Shown: positions 1 through 10,126 of the stretch, one piece after another | Layout: each line of letters begins with the position of its first letter | How positions within the stretch are numbered: position 1 is the first letter of the stretch | Assembly: GCF_027912515.1 (NCBI RefSeq) | Contig: NZ_CP115464.1 | Location: 3,008,501 to 3,072,500 of the forward strand | Reading direction: 5' to 3' | Source: Brevundimonas sp. NIBR10 | GTDB taxonomy: Bacteria; Pseudomonadota; Alphaproteobacteria; Caulobacterales; Caulobacteraceae | Length of the DNA stretch: 64,000 bases | Made by a program: the position numbers and the translations under genes | The notes under the pieces: model-generated | Told to the model about the DNA's origin: nothing | Databases searched by the model: none | The model's input: only the letters and a program-made list of their open reading frames with translations

Positions 1-1889
1 CTGATCCTGATCGCCATCGTCGGCCTGGCCGTCGTCGTCACCGGCGGGACCCAGCTGGACGTCTTCGCCAGCCTGGGCGGCAAGCATGTGATCTCGGCCG
101 GAGACCGCAAGGTCGATCAGGCCCAGTTCCGCGCCGACTTCGACCGCCTGCGTGAGAGCCTGACCGAGCGGGCCCAGCGCCCGGTCACGATCGACGACAT
201 GGTCAAGGAGAACCTGCACGTCCGTTATCTGGAAGAACAGACCCGCCAGCTCGGCTTCCTGAACTGGGCGTGGAAGGCGGGCATCCGACCCGGCAAGGAG
301 CTGGTGGTCAAGCAGATCCGCGAGATCCCCGCCTTCTTCAACGGCGTCACCGGCCAATTCGACGAGACCCAGTACCAGTCCAAACTGGCCGAGCAGGGCC
401 TGACCGCCCAGCGGCTGGAACAGGAATTCCGCGACCAGTATGCCGTGAACCACTATGGCTCGGCCGCCTTTGCCGGCCTGCGCCTGCCGCGCGTCTACGG
501 CGCCGTGCTGGCCGCCCGTGCGATGGAAAGCCGCGACGGTCGCTGGTTCGAGGTCACCCAGGCCATGGCCGGGACGGCCCCCGCCCCCACCGACGCCCAG
601 CTTCAGGCCTTCCTGAGCGAGAACGCCGCCCAGCTGCGCCGCCCCGAGTTCCGCATGGCCTCGGTGTTGCTCTTCAACAATCCGTCCGACACCGCCGCCG
701 CCATCCCAGAGGCCCGGATCGTCGAGCGCTTCAACTTCCGCCAGGCCGCCCTGTCGACGCCGGAAACCCGCACCTTCGTCACCCTGACCGCCCCGACCAA
801 GGCTGCCGCTGACGCCATCGCCGCTGCCCTTCGCGCAGGCCAGACTCCGGCACAGGCCGGTCAGGCCAACGGTGGGGTCCAGCCCGCGACCTTCAACGCC
901 ACGCCGCGCGCCGCCGTGACCGATCCCGCGATCGCCGCCGCCGTCTTCGGTGCCACGGCTGGTCAGGTGACCAATGCGGTCCAGGGCCGGGTCGGCTTCA
1001 CCGTCGCCCAGGTGTCGGCCGTCACGCCAGGCGCCGCCGCGACGCTGGACAGCGCCCGTGAGGCCATCATCAACGAACTGCGTACCGAGGACGCCAAGGG
1101 TGCCGTCTTCGCCCGCGTCGAGAAGTATGAAAAGGCCCGCTCCGAGGGCAAGACCCTGGATCAGGCCGCCGCCGAGATCGGTGGACGCATCATCCCGCTG
1201 CCGCCCTTCACCCAGGACGGCAAGCTGCCGGACGGCCAGCCGATGAACGCCCCGCCGCAGATCCTGCAATCGGCCTATGCCCTGTCCAAGGGTGGCGAGT
1301 CCGACGTGATCGATGCCGGCCAGGGCCAGTATTTCGTGCTGCGTCTGACCGACATCCGCCCGGCCGCCCTGCCGACCCTGGCCGACATCCGCGAGCCCCT
1401 GGCCCAGCAATGGGTGCTGCGCGAGAACGCCAAACGCCTGGCCGCCAAGGCCGAGGAACTGGCCAGCCGCGTGCGCCAGGGCCAGGACATCGCCGCCGTC
1501 GCCGCCTCGGCGGGTGGCACCCTGATCAACCGTGCGTCGCTGCAACAGAACCCGCAGGTCCAGACCGAGATCGGTCAGGGCGTGATGGAAGGCCTGTTTG
1601 GACAGGGCAAGGGCCAGGTCTTTTCGGGCCCCGCGTCCGAGACCGCCTATGTCGTCGGCCGCGTCGACGCGATCCGCCCGGCGGTGCCGGCCCTGGCCGC
1701 GCCCGTCGCCGAACAGGTCCGTGCCCGCATGGCCGAGCAGATGGGCAATGCCATGGTCGAGAACGCCCTGGCCGCCGGTGCCCTGCGCTCCAAGGCCAAG
1801 AGCGACACGGCTTTCGCGCTCCAGGCCCTGGGCGTCGATCCGGCCACGGCGACCAACCCCGCCTCCGCTCCGACCCCGACTCCGGCGCA

Positions 1890-1893
<4 letters not shown>
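1..1893 (+). CDS. ppiD: PpiD-like periplasmic peptidyl-prolyl isomerase/chaperone (5' partial)
   Basis: The frame is open from the first base, so the start lies upstream of the window. The first visible residues (LILIAIVGLAVVV) are the end of an N-terminal inner-membrane segment. About 610 periplasmic residues follow: a SurA-N/PpiD-type chaperone part, a parvulin-like (PPIC) stretch roughly at visible residues 250-360, and an Ala/Gln-rich helical C-terminal part ending in a Pro/Thr-rich tail. PpiD is a membrane-anchored folding helper for exported proteins near the Sec translocon. The parvulin region looks weakly conserved, as is usual for PpiD, so isomerase activity is uncertain. The stop codon overlaps the trpE start (GTGA), so the two are probably translationally coupled. 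The GTG at 88 is internal and is not the true start. Confidence 0.87.
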
Positions 1894-3440
<1,547 letters not shown>

Positions 3441-3453
3441 TCTCACCCACCTA

Positions 3454-3628
3454 CTTTCGTCATCCTCCGGCGAGCGTAGCGAGACCGGGGGACCCAGCGG
3501 CGCGCGAGAGCGCGAACCTGTCGCGGACTCTGGCGTCGAATATCGTGCCTGGAACAGATCGCCTATCGGCGCCGTTGGGTCCCCCGGTCTGCGCCGCGAA
3601 GGCGCGGCTTGCCGGAGGATGACGAAAG
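3454..3628. repeat. Long palindromic intergenic repeat (REP/MITE-like)
   Basis: The outer 17-base arms CTTTCGTCATCCTCCGG and CCGGAGGATGACGAAAG are exact inverted copies. Inside them, GACCGGGGGACCCAGCGGCG (3482-3501) pairs with an inverted near-copy at about 3570-3589. The left arm contains the GAGCGTAGCGAGAC module, a motif that also occurs in the repeat inside the gene at 31840-32466. It lies just 3' of trpE and could fold into a long hairpin in the transcript. No coding sequence is present. Assignment to a dispersed Caulobacterales repeat family is from general knowledge, not from a count. Confidence 0.75.
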
Positions 3629-3754
3629 AAAAGGCGTAGCAGCGCGCTCACCTCTCCAACCTCGCCGCACCCGATCCCTTGCCCCGCCTGCTGATACGAC
3701 CGATTCTGACGTCAGACAGACGCATTCGACCAGCCACCCCTTCGACCCGTGGTA

Positions 3755-3970
3755 AGGTCCTGCCGTTCCCGTCGCATGGGGAGGCGCCTCTTGGTACCAG
3801 GCCTGAAGCGGCGGCGGGGATGGGTCGAGCGGGACACAGCCCTGTGCCAACACAGGGGGTCCGGGGGGTCTGGTAGCCTCTCGCCCGTCGCAGGCTGAGT
3901 GTAGTCGGTCAGGGCCGAACCGGGTCTGATCGAAGCCGTGGGGGAAGACCCCTGCGGTCCCGGCAGAAGA
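3755..3970 (+). ncRNA. ssrS: Structured RNA, candidate 6S RNA
   Basis: The non-coding segment folds by eye into a closed rod. A closing stem pairs CTGCCG (3760-3765) with CGGCAG (3961-3966), then CGCA-bulge-GGGG (3773-3781) with CCCCTGCG (about 3948-3956). A long terminal arm is built on TACCAG/CTGGTA and contains CCCTGTG-CCAA-CACAGGG. A side hairpin, TCGGTCAG paired with CTGATCGA, lies on the 3' side of the central opening. Size (about 210 nt), rod shape, 3' central-bubble hairpin and the 3' segment CCTGCGG...CGGCAG resemble 6S RNA, which sequesters sigma-70 RNA polymerase in stationary phase. The call rests on structure and partial memory of the family; another structured RNA is possible. 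The strand is inferred from the terminator-like hairpin downstream. Confidence 0.5.
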
Positions 3971-4007
3971 GCCCGTAGCCCGACGCGCTTGCGCTAAATC
4001 GACCGGA

Positions 4008-4092
4008 CGGAGCGCAGGCTGACGTCGAAAATTCAAGCGTCCCTTCTCAGGCGGAGGGACATCATCGGTTCCGGACGTCAGTCTGCGCTCCG
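4008..4092. repeat. Inverted repeat, 19-base arms
   Basis: CGGAGCGCAGGCTGACGTC (4008-4026) and GACGTCAGTCTGCGCTCCG (4074-4092) are inverted copies with one mismatch. The loop holds a second small dyad, GTCCCTT...GAGGGAC (about 4039-4061). The result is a nested hairpin of about 85 nt between the 6S-like RNA and the small membrane-protein gene. It could be the tail of that RNA, a second small RNA or a repeat element. Nothing in it codes. Confidence 0.6.
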
Positions 4093-4111
4093 TCTCCTCT
4101 CCACCTCGCGG

Positions 4112-4132
4112 GCCTCGTCCCGACGGGGCTTT
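4112..4132 (+). terminator. Terminator-like hairpin after the RNA region
   Basis: GCCTCGTC/GACGGGGC forms a G/C stem (4112-4129) followed by CTTTAA. On the plus strand this would end transcription of the structured RNA segment. The T-run is short, so the call is tentative. Confidence 0.35.
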
Positions 4133-4160
4133 AAGGCGTGGCGCTTCGGTCTTTGAAAAA

Positions 4161-4379
4161 TCAGAAGCTCTCGCCGACCTCAGCCGGCGCGTTCGGCTGG
4201 TCCAGCGCGATCCCGGTCCCCAGGATCATAACCCCGGCCATGGCGATAGCCGCCGTCGCGGCCAGTGCCGCTGCGCCGAGCGCACCCAGCGGATGGCCCA
4301 CCGTCTCTTCGGCCTCGACCAGCAGCGCGCGAGCCCGGTCGATGCTGGACCTGTCGATACTGGCGAGGATGCGGCTCAT
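4161..4379 (-). CDS. Small membrane protein, unknown function
   Basis: 72 residues starting MSRILASIDRSS; a CGGAG ribosome-binding site lies about 7 bases upstream on the minus strand. The protein has a short polar N-terminus, then an amphipathic stretch (RARALLVEAEETVGHP), then one hydrophobic segment of about 25 residues rich in Ala/Gly (AALAATAAIAMAGVMILGTGIAL) and a short acidic tail. It is divergent from trpG and lies between trpE and trpG. No family is recognised. A TTAAC half-site sits upstream at about 4419. The open frame upstream of this Met overlaps trpG and is not needed. Confidence 0.6.
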   Translation of the reverse strand: MSRILASIDRSSIDRARALLVEAEETVGHPLGALGAAALAATAAIAMAGVMILGTGIALDQPNAPAEVGESF

Positions 4380-4484
4380 GGCGGGCTCCGATGGAGGCGA
4401 GAGCAAAGCCCGGATGTCGTTAACGGACGGTTTCCGGCCAACCTTGAGCTTGGCGGGCGCGGTCGCAGGCCCTAGAACGCCTGC

Positions 4485-5075
4485 ATGATCCTGGTCGTCG
4501 ATAACTACGACAGCTTTACCTACAACCTCGTCCACTACCTGGCGGAGCTAGGCGCAGAGACGAAGGTCGTGCGCAACGACGACCTGACGGCGGCCGAGGC
4601 CTGGGCGCTGAAGCCCGAGGCCGTGCTGTTGTCGCCCGGCCCCTGCGCGCCGGATCAGGCGGGCATCTGCTTGGCCCTCATCGACACCGCGCCGCTCGAC
4701 ATGCCGATCCTGGGCGTCTGTCTGGGCCATCAGGCGATCGGCCAGGCCATGGGCGGACACGTGGTGCGCGCCAAGACCGTGATGCACGGCAAGACCTCGC
4801 CGATCCTCCATGAAAACAAGGGTATGTTCGCAGGACTTCCCTCGCCGTTCACGGCGACGCGGTATCATTCTCTGGCCGTGGCCCGCGAGACCCTGCCCAA
4901 CACCCTGAACGTCACGGCCTGGACCGAGGACGGCGAGATCATGGGCTTCCAGCACCATGACCGGCCGATCCATGGTGTCCAGTTCCATCCCGAATCGATC
5001 GCGACGGAACATGGCCACGCCATGCTTGCCAACTTCCTGGATCAGGCGGGCGTCAAGCGCCTGGCCATGGTCTGA
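4485..5075 (+). CDS. trpG: Anthranilate synthase component II (glutamine amidotransferase)
   Basis: 196 residues, full length. It is the class I amidotransferase subunit that hydrolyses glutamine and passes ammonia to TrpE. The N-terminus [15 protein letters not shown] is diagnostic. The catalytic triad is visible: Cys79 in [11 protein letters not shown], and His168 and Glu170 in GVQFHPES. PabA, the folate-pathway homologue, is very similar; the downstream trpD and trpC favour a tryptophan role, though one protein may serve both. It is separated from trpD by only 4 bases. Confidence 0.95.
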   Translation: MILVVDNYDSFTYNLVHYLAELGAETKVVRNDDLTAAEAWALKPEAVLLSPGPCAPDQAGICLALIDTAPLDMPILGVCLGHQAIGQAMGGHVVRAKTVMHGKTSPILHENKGMFAGLPSPFTATRYHSLAVARETLPNTLNVTAWTEDGEIMGFQHHDRPIHGVQFHPESIATEHGHAMLANFLDQAGVKRLAMV

Positions 5076-5079
5076 GGTC

Positions 5080-6114
5080 ATGTCCGCCGAGATCAAGCCC
5101 CTGTTGGCCAAGCTGGTCGACGGCCAGACCCTGAGCGCGGCCGAGGCCGGCGACTTCTTCGCCGCCTGCCTGCGCGGCGAGCCCACACCGGCCCAGGTCG
5201 CCGCCGCCGTCACCGCCCTGCGGATCCGTGGCGAAACCGTCGACGAAATCGCGGCGTTCGCCGGGGCGATGCGCGACGCGGCGGTCACTCTCGACCATCC
5301 CTACGACGTCATCGACACCTGCGGTACAGGCGGCGACGGCCAACACACCTTCAACATCTCGACGGCGGCGGCCCTGATCCTGGCGGGTGCAGGCCTCAAG
5401 GTCGCCAAGCACGGCAACCGGGCCCTGAGCTCGAAATCCGGGTCATCCGACGTCCTTGCCGCGCTCGGCGTCGATCTGACTGCGGGCATGGCCCAGCAGC
5501 GTCAGGCCCTTGACGAAGCCGGGATCTGCTTCCTGTTCGCCCCCAGCTTCCACGGTGCCATGCGGCACGTCACCCCGATCCGGGCCGAGATCGGGTTCCG
5601 CACGGTTTTCAACCTCTTGGGACCGCTTTCCAATCCGGCGTCTGCAAAACGACAGGTCATGGGGGTCTATGATCCGAAGCTGCTGGAGCCGCTGGTCGAG
5701 GTTCTCGGCCGCCTCGGAGCCATTCGCGCCTGGACGGTCCACGGCATGGGTCTGGACGAACTGACCACGACCGGCCCGACCGAGGTCGCCGAATGGAAGG
5801 ACGGCACGGTCCGACGCTTCACCGTCACGCCCGCCGACGCCGGTCTCCCGGTCGCGGACATCGAGAGCCTGCGGGGCGGCGACGCCGAAGTGAATGCCGA
5901 GGCCATCCGCGCCCTCCTCGCCGGCGCGCGAGGCCCGTATCGCGACGTAGTCCTGCTCAACGCAGCCGCCGCGCTCGTTGTCGCTGATCGGGCCGATGAT
6001 CTGAAAGCCGGCGTCGCCATCGCCGCCGCCGCCATCGACGACGGCAAGGCGGCCGCCGCGCTGGAGGCCCTCGCCCGAATCACCTCGACCCCGATCGCGG
6101 AGGAGCCCGCATGA
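5080..6114 (+). CDS. trpD: Anthranilate phosphoribosyltransferase
   Basis: 344 residues, usual length. It transfers the phosphoribosyl group of PRPP to anthranilate, the second step of tryptophan synthesis. The PRPP-binding glycine motif (DTCGTGGDG), the [20 protein letters not shown] block and [13 protein letters not shown] are all present. The ATG at 5080 (MSAEIKPLL) follows the trpG stop closely; an upstream in-frame extension would run through trpG and is rejected. The 3' end overlaps trpC by ATGA, so trpG-D-C is one operon. Confidence 0.96.
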   Translation: MSAEIKPLLAKLVDGQTLSAAEAGDFFAACLRGEPTPAQVAAAVTALRIRGETVDEIAAFAGAMRDAAVTLDHPYDVIDTCGTGGDGQHTFNISTAAALILAGAGLKVAKHGNRALSSKSGSSDVLAALGVDLTAGMAQQRQALDEAGICFLFAPSFHGAMRHVTPIRAEIGFRTVFNLLGPLSNPASAKRQVMGVYDPKLLEPLVEVLGRLGAIRAWTVHGMGLDELTTTGPTEVAEWKDGTVRRFTVTPADAGLPVADIESLRGGDAEVNAEAIRALLAGARGPYRDVVLLNAAAALVVADRADDLKAGVAIAAAAIDDGKAAAALEALARITSTPIAEEPA

Positions 6115-6911
6115 CCGCTGCTGTTGATGACGTCCTCGCTCGCATCGCCGCCTACAAGCGCGAAGAGGTCGCCACCCGCAAGGTCGCGACGCCCCAGGCC
6201 GAGATCGAGGGCATGGCCGCTATCGCCGGCATGCCGCGCGGTTTCCGCGCCGCCCTTGAGCGCAAGGCTACCGCAGGCCGCCCCGCCCTGATCGCCGAGA
6301 TCAAGAAGGCCAGCCCGTCCAAGGGTCTGATCCGCGCCGACTTCGACCCGCCCGCCCTGGCCCGCGCCTATGAGGCCGGGGGTGCCGCCTGCCTCTCCGT
6401 TTTGACCGATGGCCCGAGCTTCCAGGGAGCCGACGACTATCTGGTCGCCGCCCGCGCCGCCGTCGCCCTGCCCTGCCTGCGCAAGGATTTCCTCGTTGAT
6501 CCGTGGCAGGTGGCCGAGAGCCGGGCGCTCGGCGCAGACTGCATCCTGATCATCCTGGCCATGATCGACGACGCCGTGGCCGCCGACCTGCTGGCCGAGG
6601 CCGGCCGTCTGGGCATGGACGCCCTGATCGAGACCCATGACGAGGCCGAAATGGCCCGCGCCGTCGCCCTGGGCGGCGACCTCATCGGCGTCAACAACCG
6701 GTCGCTTCGCACCTTCGAGGTCGATATGGACACCACGGCCCGCCTCGCCCCCATGAGCCCGCGCGGTGCCCTCCTCGTCGCCGAAAGCGGCGTCTTCACC
6801 CCCGCCGACGTCGCCCACGTCACTCGGGACGGCGCCCGCGCGATCCTCGTCGGCGAGAGCCTGATGCGGCAGGCGGACGTGGAGTCGGCGACGCGGGCGC
6901 TGCTGGCCTAG
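6111..6911 (+). CDS. trpC: Indole-3-glycerol phosphate synthase
   Basis: 266 residues, a single-domain TIM barrel not fused to TrpF. It closes the indole ring from carboxyphenylaminodeoxyribulose phosphate. Visible signatures are [15 protein letters not shown] (catalytic Lys), the [14 protein letters not shown] block, [13 protein letters not shown] and LVAESGVFT near the end. It starts inside the trpD stop (ATGA). It is the last trp gene here; trpF, trpB and trpA must lie elsewhere. lexA follows after 88 bases with its own promoter. Confidence 0.96.
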   Translation: MTAAVDDVLARIAAYKREEVATRKVATPQAEIEGMAAIAGMPRGFRAALERKATAGRPALIAEIKKASPSKGLIRADFDPPALARAYEAGGAACLSVLTDGPSFQGADDYLVAARAAVALPCLRKDFLVDPWQVAESRALGADCILIILAMIDDAVAADLLAEAGRLGMDALIETHDEAEMARAVALGGDLIGVNNRSLRTFEVDMDTTARLAPMSPRGALLVAESGVFTPADVAHVTRDGARAILVGESLMRQADVESATRALLA

Positions 6912-6929
6912 CGGCTGCCCGCCGTTAAG

Positions 6930-6958
6930 TTGACATTAGTGAAGAACACTTACAGAAC
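6930..6958 (+). promoter_or_regulatory. lexA promoter with LexA operator (SOS box)
   Basis: GAAC-ACTTACA-GAAC (6944-6958) matches the alphaproteobacterial LexA site GTTC-N7-GTTC read on the other strand. A TTGACA -35 element lies at 6930-6935, so the operator would cover the spacer and -10 region. The site is about 40 bases before the lexA ATG and implies autorepression. Confidence 0.85.
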
Positions 6959-6999
6959 ATCGGCAACGGTTCACGCCTTGTTCTGGACGATTCGACGCC

Positions 7000-7695
7000 A
7001 TGCTCACCAAGAAACAGCACGAGCTCCTGATGTTCATCCATGAACGGATCAAGGAGACCGGCGTGTCCCCTTCGTTCGATGAGATGAAGGAGGCGCTGGA
7101 TCTGGCGTCCAAATCGGGCATCCACCGGCTGATCACGGCGCTGGAGGAACGCGGCTTCATCCGCAGACTGGCGCACCGGGCCCGCGCGCTGGAAGTCACC
7201 AAGATGCCTGAACAGGCCACCACGGCCTCTCCGCGCGGCGGCCGCGCCCCCTTCAAACCCGGCGTCATCGAGGGCGGTGGGCGATTGTCGTCGGTCGAGG
7301 CGGCCAACGACACGCGCGACCTGCCCATGCTGGGCAAGATCGCCGCCGGTACGCCCATCGCGGCCATCGAACACGAGACCAGCCGCTATCCGGTGCCGGA
7401 ATCGATGCTCAGCGCCGGCGAGCACTATATGCTCGAGATCGAGGGCGACTCGATGATCGAGGCCGGCATCCTCGACGGCGACTATGTGGTCATCAAGAAG
7501 GTCGACACCGCCTCGTCCGGCGAGATCGTCGTCGCCGTGGTCGAGGGCGAGGAAGCCACGCTCAAGCGTCTGCGCAAGAAGGGCGGCTCGATCGCGCTGG
7601 AGCCTGCCAACCGCGCCTATGAGACCCGCATCTTCGGTCCCGATCAGGTCGATGTGCGTGGCAAGCTGGTCGGTCTGTTCCGCCGCTATCACTGA
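7000..7695 (+). CDS. lexA: LexA SOS repressor
   Basis: 231 residues. An N-terminal winged-helix DNA-binding domain (residues 1-65; [17 protein letters not shown], then the [18 protein letters not shown] recognition region) is joined by a long linker of about 45 residues, typical of alphaproteobacteria, to the S24 protease domain. The self-cleavage site is Ala116-Gly117 in GKIAAGTPI; the catalytic dyad is Ser151 (EGDSM) and Lys189 (ATLKRL). It represses DNA-damage genes and is autocleaved with RecA filaments. The SOS box in its own promoter shows negative autoregulation. Confidence 0.97.
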   Translation: MLTKKQHELLMFIHERIKETGVSPSFDEMKEALDLASKSGIHRLITALEERGFIRRLAHRARALEVTKMPEQATTASPRGGRAPFKPGVIEGGGRLSSVEAANDTRDLPMLGKIAAGTPIAAIEHETSRYPVPESMLSAGEHYMLEIEGDSMIEAGILDGDYVVIKKVDTASSGEIVVAVVEGEEATLKRLRKKGGSIALEPANRAYETRIFGPDQVDVRGKLVGLFRRYH

Positions 7696-7962
7696 AGACG
7701 ATTCGACGTTCGGCGCTGCTTCGAAAGGCCGAAGTATCTAACTCAACGCGAGCCAGTGCCAAGGATTTGCTGGAGATGCGACCGTTTCTGTCGCCTACCA
7801 AGTCCTATCGACGCGCCCCACTCTCGGCCGGCTATACAATGGCGGTCCTGGATCTTTGACATTCCAACAACGCACACTGGCGGGACCAAACGGTTGAAAC
7901 GGTTGAAACGGTCGCTGTTTTGTCGACCGCTTGGTGCCCACACCGCAAGCCTTGGATGGCGC

Positions 7963-10056
7963 TCAATCGACGACGTCCGCATCTCCGGTCCGGCTCCAGG
8001 GTCGGTCGCCGCGCACGTCGGTCGTCCAGGTCGCGCGCCAGCCGTCGCCTGACCGCCACAGTTCGACGGCACCCCCCCGGGCGTAGTCTGCACCGTCCAG
8101 CACCAGGGCGCCTGAACAGGCGGCGGGCAAGCTCGATACGAGCGGCCGGACACTGACCACGGGAGCCGAGGCGCACAGGGCCGACAGAGCCTCGTCAGCG
8201 GGCACCTTCCGGCCCCACCACACAGCGATCGGCCCGGCTTGAGTGGTCAAGGGTGCGCAGGCGAAACGGCCGCAGACCCAGCCCTCGTCCGGACGATCGG
8301 TCATAGTCAGACCCCGGCGCCTGGACCACAGGTCTGCTGCGAACTCCCGCACCCCGGGCCGCACCACAACGGCGTCGCCCTCGCGATGAAAGGCCGCGTT
8401 GGTGCCACCGTCTCCGATCCATAGATCGGGCGTCGGGGCCCTGGGCCAGACCAGAACGGCGGCGGCGAGCGGCAGGCCCAGCCACCGCAGACGGCCCCGC
8501 CACAGACAGACGAACAGGACGCCCAGGAAGGCGATGGGCAAAACGTAGTCCGGTGCGCTGGCCACCGTCCTGACCGCCCCCGGCAGACCCGCCGTCCAGT
8601 GACCGATCCACAGCATCAGGTCGATGCCCTTACCTGCCAGCCACAGGAAGGGCGCGCCAAGACCGATCGGCTCCAGCAGCGCTCCCAGAGCGAGTGCCGG
8701 CATCATGACGAAGTCGGCGACCGGCGAGGTGGCGAGGTTGGCGAACAGGCCATAGACGGCCGTCCGGTTGAAATGCTGCATGGCGAATGGTCCGGTCGCC
8801 AGCCCCGCCACCAGACTGGCCGCACAGGCGGCGCCGAGCCAACCGCCCAGCCTCTGCACCGCCAGGATCGGCAAGGGAGCCGAGATCTCGCGTACGCGCG
8901 GCGGCCAGCTTTCGACCAGGGCGACGAGGGCGGCGGTGGCTGCGAACGACATCTGGAACCCCGGCGTGACGATGGCCTCGGGCTGAAGCGCAAGGACCAC
9001 GAGGGCCGCGACGGCCAGGGCGTGCATGGTGATCGCCTGCCGGTCCAGCAGGATGGCGACGAAAGCGATGGAGGCGGTGATGGCGGCCCGCTCGGCCGGA
9101 GGCGGCGAGCCCGACACCACCAGATAGGTCCAGACCGCGATCAGGCCTCCGACCGCCGCGATCTTCTTGCCCGAGGCCCGCAGCGCCAGCCACGGCCAGG
9201 CGGCGATGCTCAGCCGCAGGGTGAAGAAGACGAAGCCCCCGACCACGGCCATGTGCAGGCCTGAGATCGACAGGATGTGGGCCAGACCCGAATCACGCAT
9301 GGCGTCGAGGTCCTCGCGCCCGATCCAGGTCTCGTGACCGGTGACCATGGCCCCCGCGATCCCACCCGTCCGCTCGCCCAGCCGGTCCACGATCCGCTGG
9401 GCCAGGGCGAAACGTGCGCCGTTGACGGCCATTGCCAGACGCAGACCCCAGGGCGGGCGGGGCAGCCGGGCCTCGCGCGTCTCCGACAGCGAGAAGGCGA
9501 CACCCCCCAGGCCCTGAAAGAAGGCGTTGCGGCCGAAATCATAGGCACCGGGCGAGGCCGGGGCCGGCGGCGGATTGACCAGGGCGAACAGGCGGATCGG
9601 CGATCCCGGCGGCGGCGGAGTACCCTTGACCGTCGCCCTCAGCCGGATGGGCGTCAGTTCGGGGGCCAGGCCACGAATGCGTGTGGTGGCGAGGACCAGG
9701 CGCGCGCCGTTCTGGCCGGGACTGTCGATATCCACGACCCACCCCTCGACCACGGTCGGCTCGGCCAGTGCGGGGGCGATGGGGGCCGCGACCCGCTCGG
9801 TTCGCCATTTGGCCGCTGCAACGCCGAGTGCCAGACAAGCGAGCAGCATGAGGGGCAGGGTCACCGCGCGTCGGGTGCCCCAGTGTCGAGCCAAGAGCCA
9901 GATGCCGCACGCAATCAGGGCGGCTACGGCAAGGGGCCACAGGGGAGGCTCGACCCGGAGGCCGAAATAAATCGCGCAGCCGCCGCCGAAGGCGACCGGG
10001 GCCCAGAACCGCCAGCGCAGGCCCTGGTCCAGAAACTCGTCCCAAGCGGCGGCCAT
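7963..10056 (-). CDS. comEC: ComEC/Rec2-family membrane protein
   Basis: About 697 residues. An N-terminal helical pair and an OB-like DUF4131 region are followed by the polytopic competence domain (GHETWIGREDLDAMRDSGLAHILSISGLHMAVV is the signature), then a short C-terminal region (APTPDLWIGDGGTNAAF onwards) that looks like a degenerate metallo-beta-lactamase domain without a HxHxDH motif. ComEC forms the inner-membrane channel for single-stranded DNA during natural uptake. The start at MAAAWDEFLDQGLRW is chosen because the longer frame reaches into gltX on the opposite strand. It is divergent from gltX with about 70 bases between starts. Confidence 0.88.
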   Translation of the reverse strand: MAAAWDEFLDQGLRWRFWAPVAFGGGCAIYFGLRVEPPLWPLAVAALIACGIWLLARHWGTRRAVTLPLMLLACLALGVAAAKWRTERVAAPIAPALAEPTVVEGWVVDIDSPGQNGARLVLATTRIRGLAPELTPIRLRATVKGTPPPPGSPIRLFALVNPPPAPASPGAYDFGRNAFFQGLGGVAFSLSETREARLPRPPWGLRLAMAVNGARFALAQRIVDRLGERTGGIAGAMVTGHETWIGREDLDAMRDSGLAHILSISGLHMAVVGGFVFFTLRLSIAAWPWLALRASGKKIAAVGGLIAVWTYLVVSGSPPPAERAAITASIAFVAILLDRQAITMHALAVAALVVLALQPEAIVTPGFQMSFAATAALVALVESWPPRVREISAPLPILAVQRLGGWLGAACAASLVAGLATGPFAMQHFNRTAVYGLFANLATSPVADFVMMPALALGALLEPIGLGAPFLWLAGKGIDLMLWIGHWTAGLPGAVRTVASAPDYVLPIAFLGVLFVCLWRGRLRWLGLPLAAAVLVWPRAPTPDLWIGDGGTNAAFHREGDAVVVRPGVREFAADLWSRRRGLTMTDRPDEGWVCGRFACAPLTTQAGPIAVWWGRKVPADEALSALCASAPVVSVRPLVSSLPAACSGALVLDGADYARGGAVELWRSGDGWRATWTTDVRGDRPWSRTGDADVVD

Positions 10057-10126
10057 AAGGCGGCGGCCGAGTCTGGGCTTTGGCGCATCGGACGCTATAA
10101 GGGCGGCCCGAACGGACCCCCCCGAT

